A stretch of DNA of 64,000 nt from an uncultured Muribaculaceae bacterium (GCA_944321875.1 CALUMX010000006.1:57370-121369), one strand, 5' to 3'; positions 1 to 10,355 are shown, numbered from the stretch's first letter. Notes: generated from the letters alone by a model not told the origin. Numbers and translations are program-made.

Positions 1-2339
<2,339 letters not shown>

Positions 2340-2352
<13 letters not shown>

Positions 2353-3269
2353 TTTTCGTTGAATGTTTTGATAGATTGCTTACTTCTGTAAATACTCTCA
2401 GGCTTCGGCACCTTCACCATGTAGGTGTGACCCTTCGTGTTAGGCAGCGTTGAATTGACAATCCAAGGATTGAGCAAACGCACCATCTGGTAGGTCGTAC
2501 CGTTCTGCTTGGCCCATTCCACCCAGCTTTTCACTTCACCCGTCACCTTCACCTCACGGCATGCGATAGGCTGATAGAGCTGTTCCGGCGTAAATTTGAA
2601 TCCGTACTTCTGCGGATTCTCCATCACCGTCTTGAATGCGTACAGACGACAGATGTAGCGCGAAGTCTCGCTGTTGAGATAGAGGTCAAACACGCTGTCA
2701 ATCTGCTGATCATCGAAAGCATTCGAAATCCGGGCCATTCCGGCATTATAGGAGGCAGCTGCAGCTACCCAACTGCCATATTTCTTATACGCGCGCTTGA
2801 AATAGCGGCAAGCTGCCCGCGTCGATTTCTCCAAATGATAGCGCTCATCAACGTAGGAATTCACTTCCAGTCCGTATTCCTCGGCTGTCTTAGGCATAAA
2901 CTGCCAGAACCCCGCCGCCTTTCTGTAAGATACGGCCTTCGGGTCAAGATGGCTTTCCGTCGCTGCCAGATAGACAAAATCAAAGGGAATACCCTCACTT
3001 TTCAGAATGGCGGCCATTTCCGGGAAATAACGGTTGGCACGCTTGATGGTGAGGAGGGTGTTCGTATGTCCGTACGAGAGCGAGATTATCTCCCGGTCGA
3101 GACGCTCATAGAGATCGAAGCGGTCGAGATTCAACTCCTCTCCCGCAAATTTCATCACTTCCGGCATAACCGGCGCCGGCACCGTCGTTGGTTTCACAGT
3201 GACCGTCGATGACTGAAACGCCACCACCGACACGACACATACAACCATTATCAATATCAATTTCTTCAT
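2340..3269 (-). CDS. Secreted lytic murein transglycosylase, MltD/SLT type
   Basis: Predicted periplasmic or envelope lytic transglycosylase that cleaves the MurNAc-GlcNAc bond of peptidoglycan. It has a signal peptide (MKKLILIMVVCVVSVVAF). The SLT (goose-lysozyme-like) domain covers about residues 80-220, with the catalytic Glu in ATESHLDP, the AAGFWQFMP motif and the AAASYNAG motif. The last 60 residues (QMVRLLNPWIVN, then GHTYMVKVP) resemble a degenerate LysM-like tail, shorter than the repeated LysM domains of enterobacterial MltD. The start overlaps the stop of the upstream T9SS cargo gene by four bases (ATGA), so the two are translationally coupled. It shares an mRNA with uvrA downstream. 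The function is firm at family level; the exact Mlt subtype is less certain. Confidence 0.9.
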
Positions 3270-4576
3270 TGCTGCTTGCTCTTTAAAATGTTAATATCTC
3301 CCTTCAGGTTATACTCCTTGCCATCGGCTCCCTTTGCCTCGATGACATAATAATAGACACCGGCTCTCACATATTTTCCCTTATACTTTCCATCCCATCC
3401 CATGGCAGGGTCATCGAAAGAGAATATCGGAGTACCGTAACGGTCAAAAATCCAGCACTTAAAAGAAACGATGGATTTGTAGGAAACTTTCCACTCGTCG
3501 TTGACACCTTCGGACGAATCAGGAGAAAAAGCGTTCGGACACTCCAGGCGCGACTCTCCAATCGTTATCGTATAGACATCACCGTCAATCGTGCAGGACG
3601 CATCCTCATTGCTAGCGGTAAATTTCACATAGAACGTACCGTTTTCCCGGAATGAATAATCCAAGTCGGACTCATTGAAACGCAACAGCACTTCGCGGAA
3701 TTCAGCATCGCGCGAGAACTGCCATTCCTTAAATGCCACCGCATCCGTACAATAGGAACGGAACTGAATATCGGCAGGAGCCGAACCACCCAACGCCGAC
3801 TCGTCGCCTTTCTGCTCATTAGGATTGTCACGCTCGGTCTGAGTAGCAGTCGTTCGCACTTCAATCGACTTCGTCAGATAGGTATCCGAAACATATTCCA
3901 CCGGCTCACCCCATTGCACCTGAAAGCGGTCGCCACGAATCGTAAACTGCGTGTCGCACAACGGTGCGGGAATCACCTCCAGCTCCTCGATGTTGTCGCA
4001 CATCGAACTCGCCGATACATTCTGAAATCCTGTCTGCTCCTCGTTCCATTGGAGAGTGTTGTAGATAATCTCAATGTCGCGCGACAGCGTCTTCGGACTT
4101 CCGTTCACCGTGTAATAACGGATGGGAGCACAATCTGCGTCAAACGCAATCGTTGCGACACCGCAATCCTGTTCCTCCGGGAACGAGACGGAACGGAGAT
4201 TGAAACGAAAATCGGAATAGTCAACCACCCAGAAATAGTAGCGTTTCGCTCCGTCCTCAATATAGTAGCCCGTATTGGCCTCTACAACCGACAACGTCGA
4301 ACGCGTACCGTCGTTCGTAATTCCACTGACCAATTCCGCATATCCGCCGCCTTTTTCCTTAAACTTATACCATTTCACGTCAGCCGCGCTCCCTCCGGAA
4401 GGCAAGTAAGAAGCCGACACGCCGTCAGTCTCATACAGCGTATAGACTGCGTCCAGTCCTGTTCCCGACTCAGGCGTAGTGTTAATCACCGGATGTGAGA
4501 CACCGGAAAAGTCCACTTGCGCGTAAGCACTTCCGAACGAACATAAGGCTGCGATAAACGTATATAGATATCTCAT
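3266..4576 (-). CDS. Secreted protein with gliding-motility-type (T9SS type B) C-terminal domain
   Basis: A 436-residue exported protein of unknown function. Residues 1-19 form a signal peptide (MRYLYTFIAALCSFGSAYA). The middle (about 20-340) looks like several beta-sandwich modules with no recognised catalytic motif. Residues from about 345 to the end (CPNAFSPDSSEGVNDEW, IFDRYGTP, GWDGKYKG, AGVYYYVIEAKG) match the pattern of the gliding motility-associated C-terminal domain, which serves as the type B sorting signal of type IX secretion. It is therefore probably delivered to the cell surface or medium. It heads the mRNA that continues into the transglycosylase and uvrA genes. A promoter with a clear -7 box lies 50 bases upstream inside a repeated element. 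Confidence 0.8.
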   Translation of the reverse strand: MRYLYTFIAALCSFGSAYAQVDFSGVSHPVINTTPESGTGLDAVYTLYETDGVSASYLPSGGSAADVKWYKFKEKGGGYAELVSGITNDGTRSTLSVVEANTGYYIEDGAKRYYFWVVDYSDFRFNLRSVSFPEEQDCGVATIAFDADCAPIRYYTVNGSPKTLSRDIEIIYNTLQWNEEQTGFQNVSASSMCDNIEELEVIPAPLCDTQFTIRGDRFQVQWGEPVEYVSDTYLTKSIEVRTTATQTERDNPNEQKGDESALGGSAPADIQFRSYCTDAVAFKEWQFSRDAEFREVLLRFNESDLDYSFRENGTFYVKFTASNEDASCTIDGDVYTITIGESRLECPNAFSPDSSEGVNDEWKVSYKSIVSFKCWIFDRYGTPIFSFDDPAMGWDGKYKGKYVRAGVYYYVIEAKGADGKEYNLKGDINILKSKQQ

Positions 4577-4626
4577 AGTTTTCGTATTTTAAGCATGTGC
4601 GCCAGAACGCACGGTTTATCTTTTTT

Positions 4627-4657
4627 CAAAGATAGTGCAAATTGAGTGCAATGGCAA
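4627..4657 (-). promoter_or_regulatory. Promoter for the T9SS cargo-mltD-uvrA operon
   Basis: On the minus strand there is TTG (4657-4655), 20 bases, then TATCTTTG (4634-4627). This is an exact match to the Bacteroidota TTG-N19/20-TAnnTTTG consensus. The -33 element and the spacer lie inside repeat copy 1. Confidence 0.7.
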
Positions 4658-4689
4658 ATAAACCGTAGGTTTAATTTGACTTTGCCGAA
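4633..4689 (+). repeat. 57-bp direct repeat, copy 1 (promoter-bearing)
   Basis: This 57-base sequence (begins TAGTGCAAATTGAGTG, ends TTTGCCGAA) is repeated identically at 4712-4768. It contains an inverted repeat, GGCAAA-T-AAACC-GTA-GGTTT-(8 nt)-TTTGCC. On the minus strand it supplies the -33 element of the neighbouring promoter. Confidence 0.9.
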
Positions 4690-4711
4690 ATGCAGCCTAT
4701 CTTATCCATAG

Positions 4712-4768
4712 TAGTGCAAATTGAGTGCAATGGCAAATAAACCGTAGGTTTAATTTGACTTTGCCGAA
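4712..4768 (+). repeat. 57-bp direct repeat, copy 2
   Basis: Identical to 4633-4689 and separated from it by 22 bases, giving a 79-base period. The bases next to it (TATCCATAG) do not give a TAnnTTTG -7 box, so this copy looks silent as a promoter. Confidence 0.9.
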
Positions 4769-4789
4769 TGGTTTGAAACTTCCATAAAC

Positions 4790-4824
4790 AAAAAAGTTTC
4801 CGCAGCCTTTACGGTTGCGGAAAC
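4790..4824 (-). terminator. Rho-independent terminator of tRNA-Arg
   Basis: Perfect 9-bp stem (4796-4804 with 4816-4824, GTTTCCGCA/TGCGGAAAC), an 11-nt loop, then a run of six T on the minus strand directly after the stem. Confidence 0.85.
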
Positions 4825-4835
4825 TCTATTCTCTG

Positions 4836-4907
4836 TACGCCCATGGGGAGTCGAACCCCAATCGTCGGAACCGGAATCCGATATTCTATCCATTGAACTA
4901 TGGGCGC
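4836..4907 (-). tRNA. tRNA-Arg (anticodon CCG)
   Basis: The minus strand folds into a cloverleaf. The acceptor is GCGCCCA with TGGGCGT (a G-U first pair), there is a D-arm, and the anticodon stem TCGGA/TCCGA has loop TTCCGGT, giving anticodon CCG. The T-arm is TGGGG-TTCGACT-CCCCA. No CCA is encoded. The gene has its own promoter and terminator. Confidence 0.93.
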
Positions 4908-4927
4908 ATTTTTGATTAAATGCGTGG

Positions 4928-4958
4928 CAAAAGTACAAAATAAATATTAGCTTTGCAA
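4928..4958 (-). promoter_or_regulatory. Promoter of tRNA-Arg
   Basis: Minus strand: TTG (4958-4956), 20 bases, TACTTTTG (4935-4928), 20 bases before the tRNA. Its -33 box abuts the -7 box of the divergent ung promoter. Confidence 0.75.
4948..4955 (+). promoter_or_regulatory. -7 box of ung
   Basis: TAGCTTTG matches TAnnTTTG and lies 22 bases before the ung ATG, so the leader would be only about 15 nt. The -33 element is weak (a TGG near 4925). Confidence 0.55.
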
Positions 4959-4977
4959 AAAAGCAACAAGAAGATTT

Positions 4978-5640
4978 ATGAATGTAAATATCGAAAATAG
5001 CTGGAAAGAAGTGCTCAAAGATGAGTTCGAAAAAGAATACTTCTCTGATTTAGTGAAATTTATACGCAACGAGTACAGCACTACCACCATTTACCCTCCC
5101 GGCAATAAAATTTTTGCCGCATTTGACTCCACTCCGTTCAACGAGGTGAAAGTAGTCATTATCGGCCAGGACCCCTACCACGGCGAGCATCAGGCCAACG
5201 GACTAAGCTTCTCTGTCAATGACGGCATCCCGTTTCCACCGTCACTGCGCAACATCTTCCAGGAAGTGCATGACGACACCGGCGCTCCCATTCCTCAAAG
5301 CGGCGACCTCTCCCGCTGGGCCCACCAGGGCGTGCTGATGCTCAACGCCACTCTCACGGTACGCGCCCACTGCCCCGGCTCCCACCAGGGAAAAGGATGG
5401 GAAACGTTTACCGATGCCGCCATCCGCAAGCTGGCAGAACAGCGCGAGAACCTTGTCTTCATCCTGTGGGGAAGCTATGCGATGAAAAAAGGCGCATTTA
5501 TCGACCGTACCCGTCACTTGGTGCTGACGTCACCCCACCCGTCTCCGCTATCCGTCAGACGCGGCTTCTACGGCAACCACCATTTCTCACAAGCCAACGG
5601 CTACCTTACAGCCCACGGCAAAACACCGATAGTCTGGTAA
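4978..5640 (+). CDS. ung: Uracil-DNA glycosylase, family 1
   Basis: Excises uracil from DNA as the first step of base excision repair. The 220-residue length is normal for the family. The water-activating motif GQDPYHG is at residues 63-69 (catalytic Asp65), and the DNA-intercalating loop HPSPLS is at 187-192 (His187). The start at 4978 gives the usual N-terminus (NSWKEVL) and follows a promoter -7 box closely. The stop is 19 bases before the ATG of the T9SS plug gene, so the two are probably co-transcribed. Confidence 0.97.
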   Translation: MNVNIENSWKEVLKDEFEKEYFSDLVKFIRNEYSTTTIYPPGNKIFAAFDSTPFNEVKVVIIGQDPYHGEHQANGLSFSVNDGIPFPPSLRNIFQEVHDDTGAPIPQSGDLSRWAHQGVLMLNATLTVRAHCPGSHQGKGWETFTDAAIRKLAEQRENLVFILWGSYAMKKGAFIDRTRHLVLTSPHPSPLSVRRGFYGNHHFSQANGYLTAHGKTPIVW

Positions 5641-5659
5641 CTCCTAAACTCCAACAATT

Positions 5660-6916
5660 ATGCGACACACAATCATAGCATCCATTCTGCTATTGGCGGC
5701 CGCATTCTCGGCCAACGCCCTTGACACAAAGACCCGCGTGTTCGACAGCGGCTTCAAGTCACTCCGTGCCTGCGTCGAGGGAGGCTACTATGCTCCACCC
5801 GTTATCGAGCTGGGCGGCAACGACCGTATCCGTATCGAGTTTGACGAGCTGTCGTCCGACCTGCGCTACCTGCGCTATTCCGTGCTGCACTGCAACGCAG
5901 ACTGGACTCCGTCCCAGTTGGTTGACAGCGACTATGTCAACGGATTCAACGAAGCGGAAGTAACGGACTACTCGTTCTCGTCAGCCACCTTCGCCCCTTA
6001 TGTGCATTACGGAATTTCCCTCCCCAACGAAAACATGCAACTACTGCTGTCGGGCAACTACCTGCTCCGCGTCTATGAGGAGTATGAGCCGGAAAAGCCT
6101 TTGCTGCAAGTGAGATTCTCCATTGTTGAGAACCAGGTGGACATTGCTACGGAACTGACCTCCCGTACCGACATCGACTACAACCAGCAGCACCAGCAGC
6201 TTAACATTACGGTCGACACCAAGGACTATTATGTACAGAACCTCTACAACGACCTGAAAGTTGTCGTCACTCAGAATTCCCGGACCGACAACGAGGTGTT
6301 GGTCACCAATCCGATGCGCGTCAGCAGCAACAAGGCATTTTTCGAGCATAACCGCCAGTTGATTTTTCCTGCGGGCAACGAGTTCCGTCGTTTCGAAATG
6401 ACAACGACCAACTATATCGGCATGGGCATCGACCACTACGAATACCATGCCCCTTACCACCATGCCGTGCTGCAGCTCGACGAGCCGCGTGCCTTCGCTT
6501 CCTACTCCTACGACCGTACCCAGTACGGACGCTTCACCATCCGCGAGAGCAACGCCTTCGACTCAAACACGGAAGCGGACTACATGGTAACTCACTTCAC
6601 GCTCGAAATGCCGGAACTGACCAACGGCGATATCTATGTGGACGGAGAATTCACCCAGCACAATTTCAACGCCAACAACCAGATGCACTACAATCCGGAA
6701 ACCCGCAGCTATGAGCTCGACCTGCAATTGAAACAAGGTGCCTACAACTATCAATACCTCTGGATACCCGACGGCAGCGAGAAGGCCCAAACCGGTAAAA
6801 TCGAAGGTGACTTCTACCAGACCGTCAACGAATATCAGATAAAAGTTTACAACCGAAGAATGGGCGAACGTTACGACCGATTGGTCGGATATAGCATCAT
6901 TTACTCCGGTGAATAG
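5660..6916 (+). CDS. DUF5103 protein, T9SS plug homologue
   Basis: A 418-residue exported protein with signal peptide MRHTIIASILLLAAAFSANA. The N-terminal region (VFDSGFKSL, LGGNDRIRIEFDEL, RYLRYSVLHCNADWTPSQL) and the rest are typical of DUF5103. Known biology: in the structure of the type IX translocon, a DUF5103 protein was identified as the plug that closes the periplasmic end of the SprA pore when cargo is absent. The role here is inferred from the family. It fits with the cargo-type C-terminal domains at 3266-4576, 39239-41818 and 56747-59170. It follows ung by 19 bases. The next transcript, a small RNA with its own promoter, starts about 100 bases downstream. Confidence 0.85.
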   Translation: MRHTIIASILLLAAAFSANALDTKTRVFDSGFKSLRACVEGGYYAPPVIELGGNDRIRIEFDELSSDLRYLRYSVLHCNADWTPSQLVDSDYVNGFNEAEVTDYSFSSATFAPYVHYGISLPNENMQLLLSGNYLLRVYEEYEPEKPLLQVRFSIVENQVDIATELTSRTDIDYNQQHQQLNITVDTKDYYVQNLYNDLKVVVTQNSRTDNEVLVTNPMRVSSNKAFFEHNRQLIFPAGNEFRRFEMTTTNYIGMGIDHYEYHAPYHHAVLQLDEPRAFASYSYDRTQYGRFTIRESNAFDSNTEADYMVTHFTLEMPELTNGDIYVDGEFTQHNFNANNQMHYNPETRSYELDLQLKQGAYNYQYLWIPDGSEKAQTGKIEGDFYQTVNEYQIKVYNRRMGERYDRLVGYSIIYSGE

Positions 6917-6988
6917 GCCGTTTTTAGCAAACGAATGTATCTGACAGTTAAAATATGCAAACATATTGCATTTTTCGGCTACAAACTA

Positions 6989-7018
6989 TTGCAGATAAGA
7001 AATTAGTGCGTACCTTTG
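6989..7018 (+). promoter_or_regulatory. Promoter of the short RNA
   Basis: TTG (6989-6991), 19 bases, TACCTTTG (7011-7018). This is a full consensus match in a region with no open frame after it, so it points to a non-coding transcript. Confidence 0.75.
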
Positions 7019-7024
7019 CAATGT

Positions 7025-7089
7025 GTTTTTCATGGTATTAGATTTAAGGTTAATTAAGATTGGTTGTCGGGAGACAATCAATTTTTTTT
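7025..7089 (+). ncRNA. Candidate small RNA of about 65 nt
   Basis: A consensus promoter sets a start near 7025 and an intrinsic terminator ends at about 7089. Nothing between them is an open frame of any length. The 5' part (TTTTTCATGGTATTAG, then ATTTAAGGTTAA) is single-stranded-looking and A/T-rich. The 3' part is the terminator stem. From memory, very similar leader-plus-hairpin sequences recur in other Bacteroidales genomes, possibly as a multi-copy sRNA family, but this could not be checked here. The 5' end is inferred from promoter spacing. Confidence 0.6.
7058..7089 (+). terminator. Rho-independent terminator of the short RNA
   Basis: Stem GATTGGTTGTC (7058-7068) pairs with GACAATCAATT (7073-7083), with two G-U pairs and a GGGA tetraloop, followed by a run of eight T. 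Confidence 0.8.
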
Positions 7090-7152
7090 ATACCCTATCG
7101 AAACCCTCCCTCACTTCGCTGATTTTATACTCCGGGAAAAGCAAAAAAGCAC

Positions 7153-7160
7153 TAACTTTG
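7153..7160 (+). promoter_or_regulatory. -7 box of the exonuclease gene
   Basis: TAACTTTG matches TAnnTTTG and lies 31 bases before the ATG. No clear TTG sits at the expected upstream distance. Confidence 0.5.
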
Positions 7161-7190
7161 CATACGTCTAATATATTTTGATTTTCCTAT

Positions 7191-7685
7191 ATGAGAGATT
7201 TCGCAGCCATTGATTTTGAAACGGCCAATGCCAAGCGAACCAGCGTGTGCAGCGTAGGAGTCGTCATCGTAAGAAACGGCGAAATTGTCGAGCGCGCCTA
7301 CCATCTGATTCGTCCGTATCCCAATTACTATTCTTTCTGGAACACCCAAGTGCACGGACTGACAGCCCGCGACACCAACTCGGCTCAAACGTTTCCGGAA
7401 GTATGGAACCAGATAGCTCCGCTTATCGAGGGCCTTCCCTTAGTGGCGCATAATGCAAGTTTCGACGAGAGCTGTCTGAAAGCCGTATTCCAATCCTACG
7501 ACATGGACTATCCCGGCTATCAATTCTTCTGCACCTGCCGTGCCTCCCGCGCACGTCTCAAAGGACACCTTCCCAACTACCAGCTGCAGACCGTGGCAGC
7601 CCATTGCGGCTACAACCTCCATCGCCACCATCACGCATTGGCGGACGCGGAAGCCTGTGCCGCCATCGCACTGCAAATCCTGTAA
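7191..7685 (+). CDS. 3'-5' exonuclease, DnaQ/DEDDh family
   Basis: A stand-alone 164-residue exonuclease domain resembling the proofreading subunit (epsilon) of DNA polymerase III. The DEDDh residues are visible: Asp8 and Glu10 (AAIDFETA), Asp92 (HNASFD), His148 and Asp152 (HHALADAEA). Nothing follows the catalytic domain, so it lacks the polymerase-binding tail of a true epsilon subunit. It may act in repair or RNA turnover; the substrate cannot be told from sequence. It has its own -7 box and is followed 23 bases later by the MFS gene, probably on the same mRNA. Confidence 0.88.
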   Translation: MRDFAAIDFETANAKRTSVCSVGVVIVRNGEIVERAYHLIRPYPNYYSFWNTQVHGLTARDTNSAQTFPEVWNQIAPLIEGLPLVAHNASFDESCLKAVFQSYDMDYPGYQFFCTCRASRARLKGHLPNYQLQTVAAHCGYNLHRHHHALADAEACAAIALQIL

Positions 7686-7708
7686 AAACTTTATCACAAC
7701 CTACCGTA

Positions 7709-8920
7709 ATGACTGACAACTCAAACACCCCAACGGCGGCAAACGCACAACGGACGATGTACGGCATCCTTCTGCTCATCGGTACGACTCACCTGCTCAA
7801 CGACATGATTCAGTCGCTTATCCCCGCCATCTACCCTATATTGAAAGACAGCTATGATTTCTCATTCTCGCAAATCGGCATCATCACGCTCGTGTTTCAG
7901 CTGACATCATCGCTGCTGCAACCCTTCGTAGGCATCTACGCCGACCGTAATCCACGCCCCTACATGCTGGCAGCCGGCGTCATATTCACGCTCATCGGAC
8001 TTCTCTGCCTGTCGGTATCGTCCACCTATGCATATATCCTCATATCCGTAGGTCTCATCGGCTGCGGCTCCTCAATTTTCCACCCGGGCGCATCGCAAGT
8101 GGCACAAATGGCGTCGGGAGGCAAGAAAGGACTGGCTCAATCCATCTTCCAGGTGGGTGGCAACGGAGGTAACGCTATCGGCCCGCTGCTCGCCGCGCTG
8201 ATTATCCTGCCGTTCGGACAATCGGCCATCGGCTGGTTTGCCATCGCGACACTTCTCTCCTTCATCATCCTCTGCTACATCGGCAACTGGTACCGCCGTC
8301 AGCTCCGCCACAGCCTGCACAACGTAAAAGTGAAAGCCGCATCGACAACCGGGCTGAGCGAGAAGCCGATAAAATATGCCCTGCTCATTCTCGTCATACT
8401 CATCTTCTCGAAGTACTTCTACTTCTCCTGCATGACGAGCTACTTCACCTTCTTCCTGATTGACAAATTCTCCATGTCGGTGCAGAACTCACAATTATGC
8501 CTGTTTGCCTTCCTCGCAGCCTCTACCATAGGCACGCTCGCCGGAGGTTCCATCGGCGACCGCTACGGCCGCAAACTGGTCATCCTGTGGTCCATCTTCG
8601 GAGCGGCTCCGTTTGCGCTGGCACTGCCCTACCTCAATCTGCCGCTGACAATGCTCTTTGCCGTCATCATCGGCCTGGTTATCTCTTCCGCATTCTCAGC
8701 CATCGTGGTCTATGCGACAGAGCTGATGCCGGGACATGTGGCTCTTATCGCCGGTATTTTCTTCGGACTGATGTTCGGTTTGGGCGGACTCGGCTCGGCA
8801 TTTTTCGGCTGGCTTGCCGACCTCACCAGCATCAACTTCATTTTCCAGGTCAGCACGCTGCTTCCTCTGATGGGCATCATCGCCGCCTTCCTGCCGAAAA
8901 TCAAAACCGACAAGGCATAA
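7709..8920 (+). CDS. MFS transporter, fosmidomycin-resistance (Fsr)-like
   Basis: A 403-residue inner-membrane transporter with about 12 hydrophobic segments. The start at 7709 (MTDNSNTPTAANAQRTMYG) was chosen because the open frame upstream lies over the exonuclease gene. Features of the Fsr branch include THLLNDMIQSLIPAIYPILK in helix 1, GIYADRNPRPY in the helix 2-3 loop, SSIFHPGASQVA in helix 4 and QVGGNGGNAIGP in helix 5. The loop GDRYGRK is the second-half MFS signature. Relatives export fosmidomycin or other small molecules; the substrate here is unknown. It is followed by a hairpin that separates it from the convergent regulator gene. Confidence 0.88.
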   Translation: MTDNSNTPTAANAQRTMYGILLLIGTTHLLNDMIQSLIPAIYPILKDSYDFSFSQIGIITLVFQLTSSLLQPFVGIYADRNPRPYMLAAGVIFTLIGLLCLSVSSTYAYILISVGLIGCGSSIFHPGASQVAQMASGGKKGLAQSIFQVGGNGGNAIGPLLAALIILPFGQSAIGWFAIATLLSFIILCYIGNWYRRQLRHSLHNVKVKAASTTGLSEKPIKYALLILVILIFSKYFYFSCMTSYFTFFLIDKFSMSVQNSQLCLFAFLAASTIGTLAGGSIGDRYGRKLVILWSIFGAAPFALALPYLNLPLTMLFAVIIGLVISSAFSAIVVYATELMPGHVALIAGIFFGLMFGLGGLGSAFFGWLADLTSINFIFQVSTLLPLMGIIAAFLPKIKTDKA

Positions 8921-8962
8921 ATTTGCACACGGAAATAAATTCCACCCATCCACCGCATACGA

Positions 8963-8993
8963 CAAGCGCCGGCATTCTCACTGCCGGCGCTTG
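8963..8993. terminator. Convergent hairpin at the end of the fur-like gene
   Basis: Perfect 12-bp GC-rich stem (8963-8974 with 8982-8993, CAAGCGCCGGCA) with a 7-nt loop. No long T-run follows on either strand. The stop codon of the Fur-like gene lies in the loop, so one stem arm encodes its last residues. Confidence 0.6.
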
Positions 8994-9403
8994 CTGCATT
9001 TATCGCAGAGTCCCTTTATCGTATAATTGGCTGACGTAATCTCATAACCGGGCGGCAGACCGACATCCGGAAGATGGACCGACTTCAGACACAGCGTCCG
9101 ATTGCACGCCTCACAATGGAAATGCACATGCATATCCGACAACGAGCAACCGTCGGCACCCTCACATACCTCATACTTCATGCTTCCCGAACCGTCATCA
9201 ACGGCATGCACAAGATGATGCTCCAGAAACAGATTGAGCGTACGGAAAATCGTAGATTTGTCGACAGTCACCAGTGCCGCCTCCAAATCGGCCACCGATA
9301 CGGCATTCCGGCAAAGCAACAAAGCCTCCAGCACGAGAATGCGTACAGCCGTCGGCTTCACATCCCGTGCCTTCATCCGTTCAATACAAGTCTTACTGTT
9401 CAT
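8978..9403 (-). CDS. Fur-family metalloregulator, possibly Zur-like
   Basis: A 141-residue transcriptional repressor of the Fur superfamily. The N-terminal winged helix (about 1-80) includes the typical recognition-helix text VTVDKSTIFRTLNLFLEHHLV. The C-terminal metal-binding and dimer domain has HVHFHCEAC and CDKC, the two CxxC pairs of a structural zinc site. It lies 18 bases downstream of a CDF-type zinc exporter gene and is probably in the same transcript. That suggests zinc or a related divalent metal as effector (inference from context). Whether it represses its own operon cannot be decided; no obvious operator was recognised. Confidence 0.88.
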   Translation of the reverse strand: MNSKTCIERMKARDVKPTAVRILVLEALLLCRNAVSVADLEAALVTVDKSTIFRTLNLFLEHHLVHAVDDGSGSMKYEVCEGADGCSLSDMHVHFHCEACNRTLCLKSVHLPDVGLPPGYEITSANYTIKGLCDKCSKRRQ

Positions 9404-9421
9404 AGTCTTTCTCTTTTTCTT

Positions 9422-10327
9422 CTAACCGCATACCCGCCTTGCGCACTCCGCACCGTCGGTTTCCACCTCAAACGTAAGATGATGGATACCCTCTTCCCTC
9501 AACTTCCGGCACAAGTCAGCCTTCACCTCGTCGGCATGAGCATAGGCATCTACTACGACATGGGCAGTCAGCGCAGTCTCCGTGGTACTCATTGCCCAAA
9601 TATGCAGGTGGTGGCAATCCCTCACATGCACCGTCTCGCGAATCAGACGTTCGACCTGACTGCGGTCGACCGTTTCAGGCACGGCATCCAGCAGTAAACG
9701 CAGGCTTTGACGCAGCAACCGCAGTGAAGGTAGTAAAATTATTACGGAAATACAAAATCCGACCACCGCATCTATAAGCATAAGCCCGGTCATCGATACC
9801 AGCACGCCGGATACCAGCACTCCGACGGATACCAGTGCGTCGGCTGCCATGTGGAAAAATGCCCCCTTCACGTTGATGTCATTGCCCATACTGCGCATCA
9901 GCAGGAAAGCCGTCAGCCCATTGACCACCACTCCGGCGGCAGCAACCCAGGCCACCACATCACCCTCCACATTTCCGGGCGATGTGAACTTGCTGACGCT
10001 CTCCGCCATCACCACCAGCGACACAGCCACCAGCAGCAGCGCATTCAGAAACGAGGCAAGCACCGTTGCCTTTTTGTAGCCATAGGTATATACCTCCGAC
10101 ACCTTCCGACGGGAAAGCCTGAATGCCGCCATCGACAGAAGCAGACTGAGCACATCTCCCAAATTGTGTCCGGCATCCGACAGCAGACCGACCGAATTGC
10201 TCCAAAATCCGGCGGCAGCCTCCAGAACGACAAAACCGGCATTCAGGATGACAGAAACAATAAAAACCCTGTTGAGATTCTCAAACGAAATCTCCGGATG
10301 GTGGTGATGATGGTGACAATGTGCCAT
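9422..10327 (-). CDS. Cation diffusion facilitator, zinc-type exporter
   Basis: A 301-residue inner-membrane metal/proton antiporter of the CDF family. The N-terminus is very His-rich (MAHCHHHHHHPE). Six hydrophobic segments follow. The metal-site motifs are present: HNLGD in helix 2 (SDAGHNLGDVLS) and HMAADALVS in helix 5 (HxxxD). The C-terminal cytoplasmic domain (CHHLHIWAMS, then HLTFEVETD) matches the zinc-binding regulatory domain of ZitB/CzcD-like members. The HxxxD site and His-rich tail favour zinc. It is the first gene of a two-gene unit with the Fur-like regulator and has its own promoter. Confidence 0.93.
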   Translation of the reverse strand: MAHCHHHHHHPEISFENLNRVFIVSVILNAGFVVLEAAAGFWSNSVGLLSDAGHNLGDVLSLLLSMAAFRLSRRKVSEVYTYGYKKATVLASFLNALLLVAVSLVVMAESVSKFTSPGNVEGDVVAWVAAAGVVVNGLTAFLLMRSMGNDINVKGAFFHMAADALVSVGVLVSGVLVSMTGLMLIDAVVGFCISVIILLPSLRLLRQSLRLLLDAVPETVDRSQVERLIRETVHVRDCHHLHIWAMSTTETALTAHVVVDAYAHADEVKADLCRKLREEGIHHLTFEVETDGAECARRVCG

Positions 10328-10355
10328 AAGTTACTGTATTTTTGGTTTGACGCAC

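Noticed and set aside
4633..4768. The two 57-bp repeats as a minimal CRISPR array
   Set aside because: Only two copies, a spacer of 22 bases, no cas genes, and the repeat doubles as a promoter.
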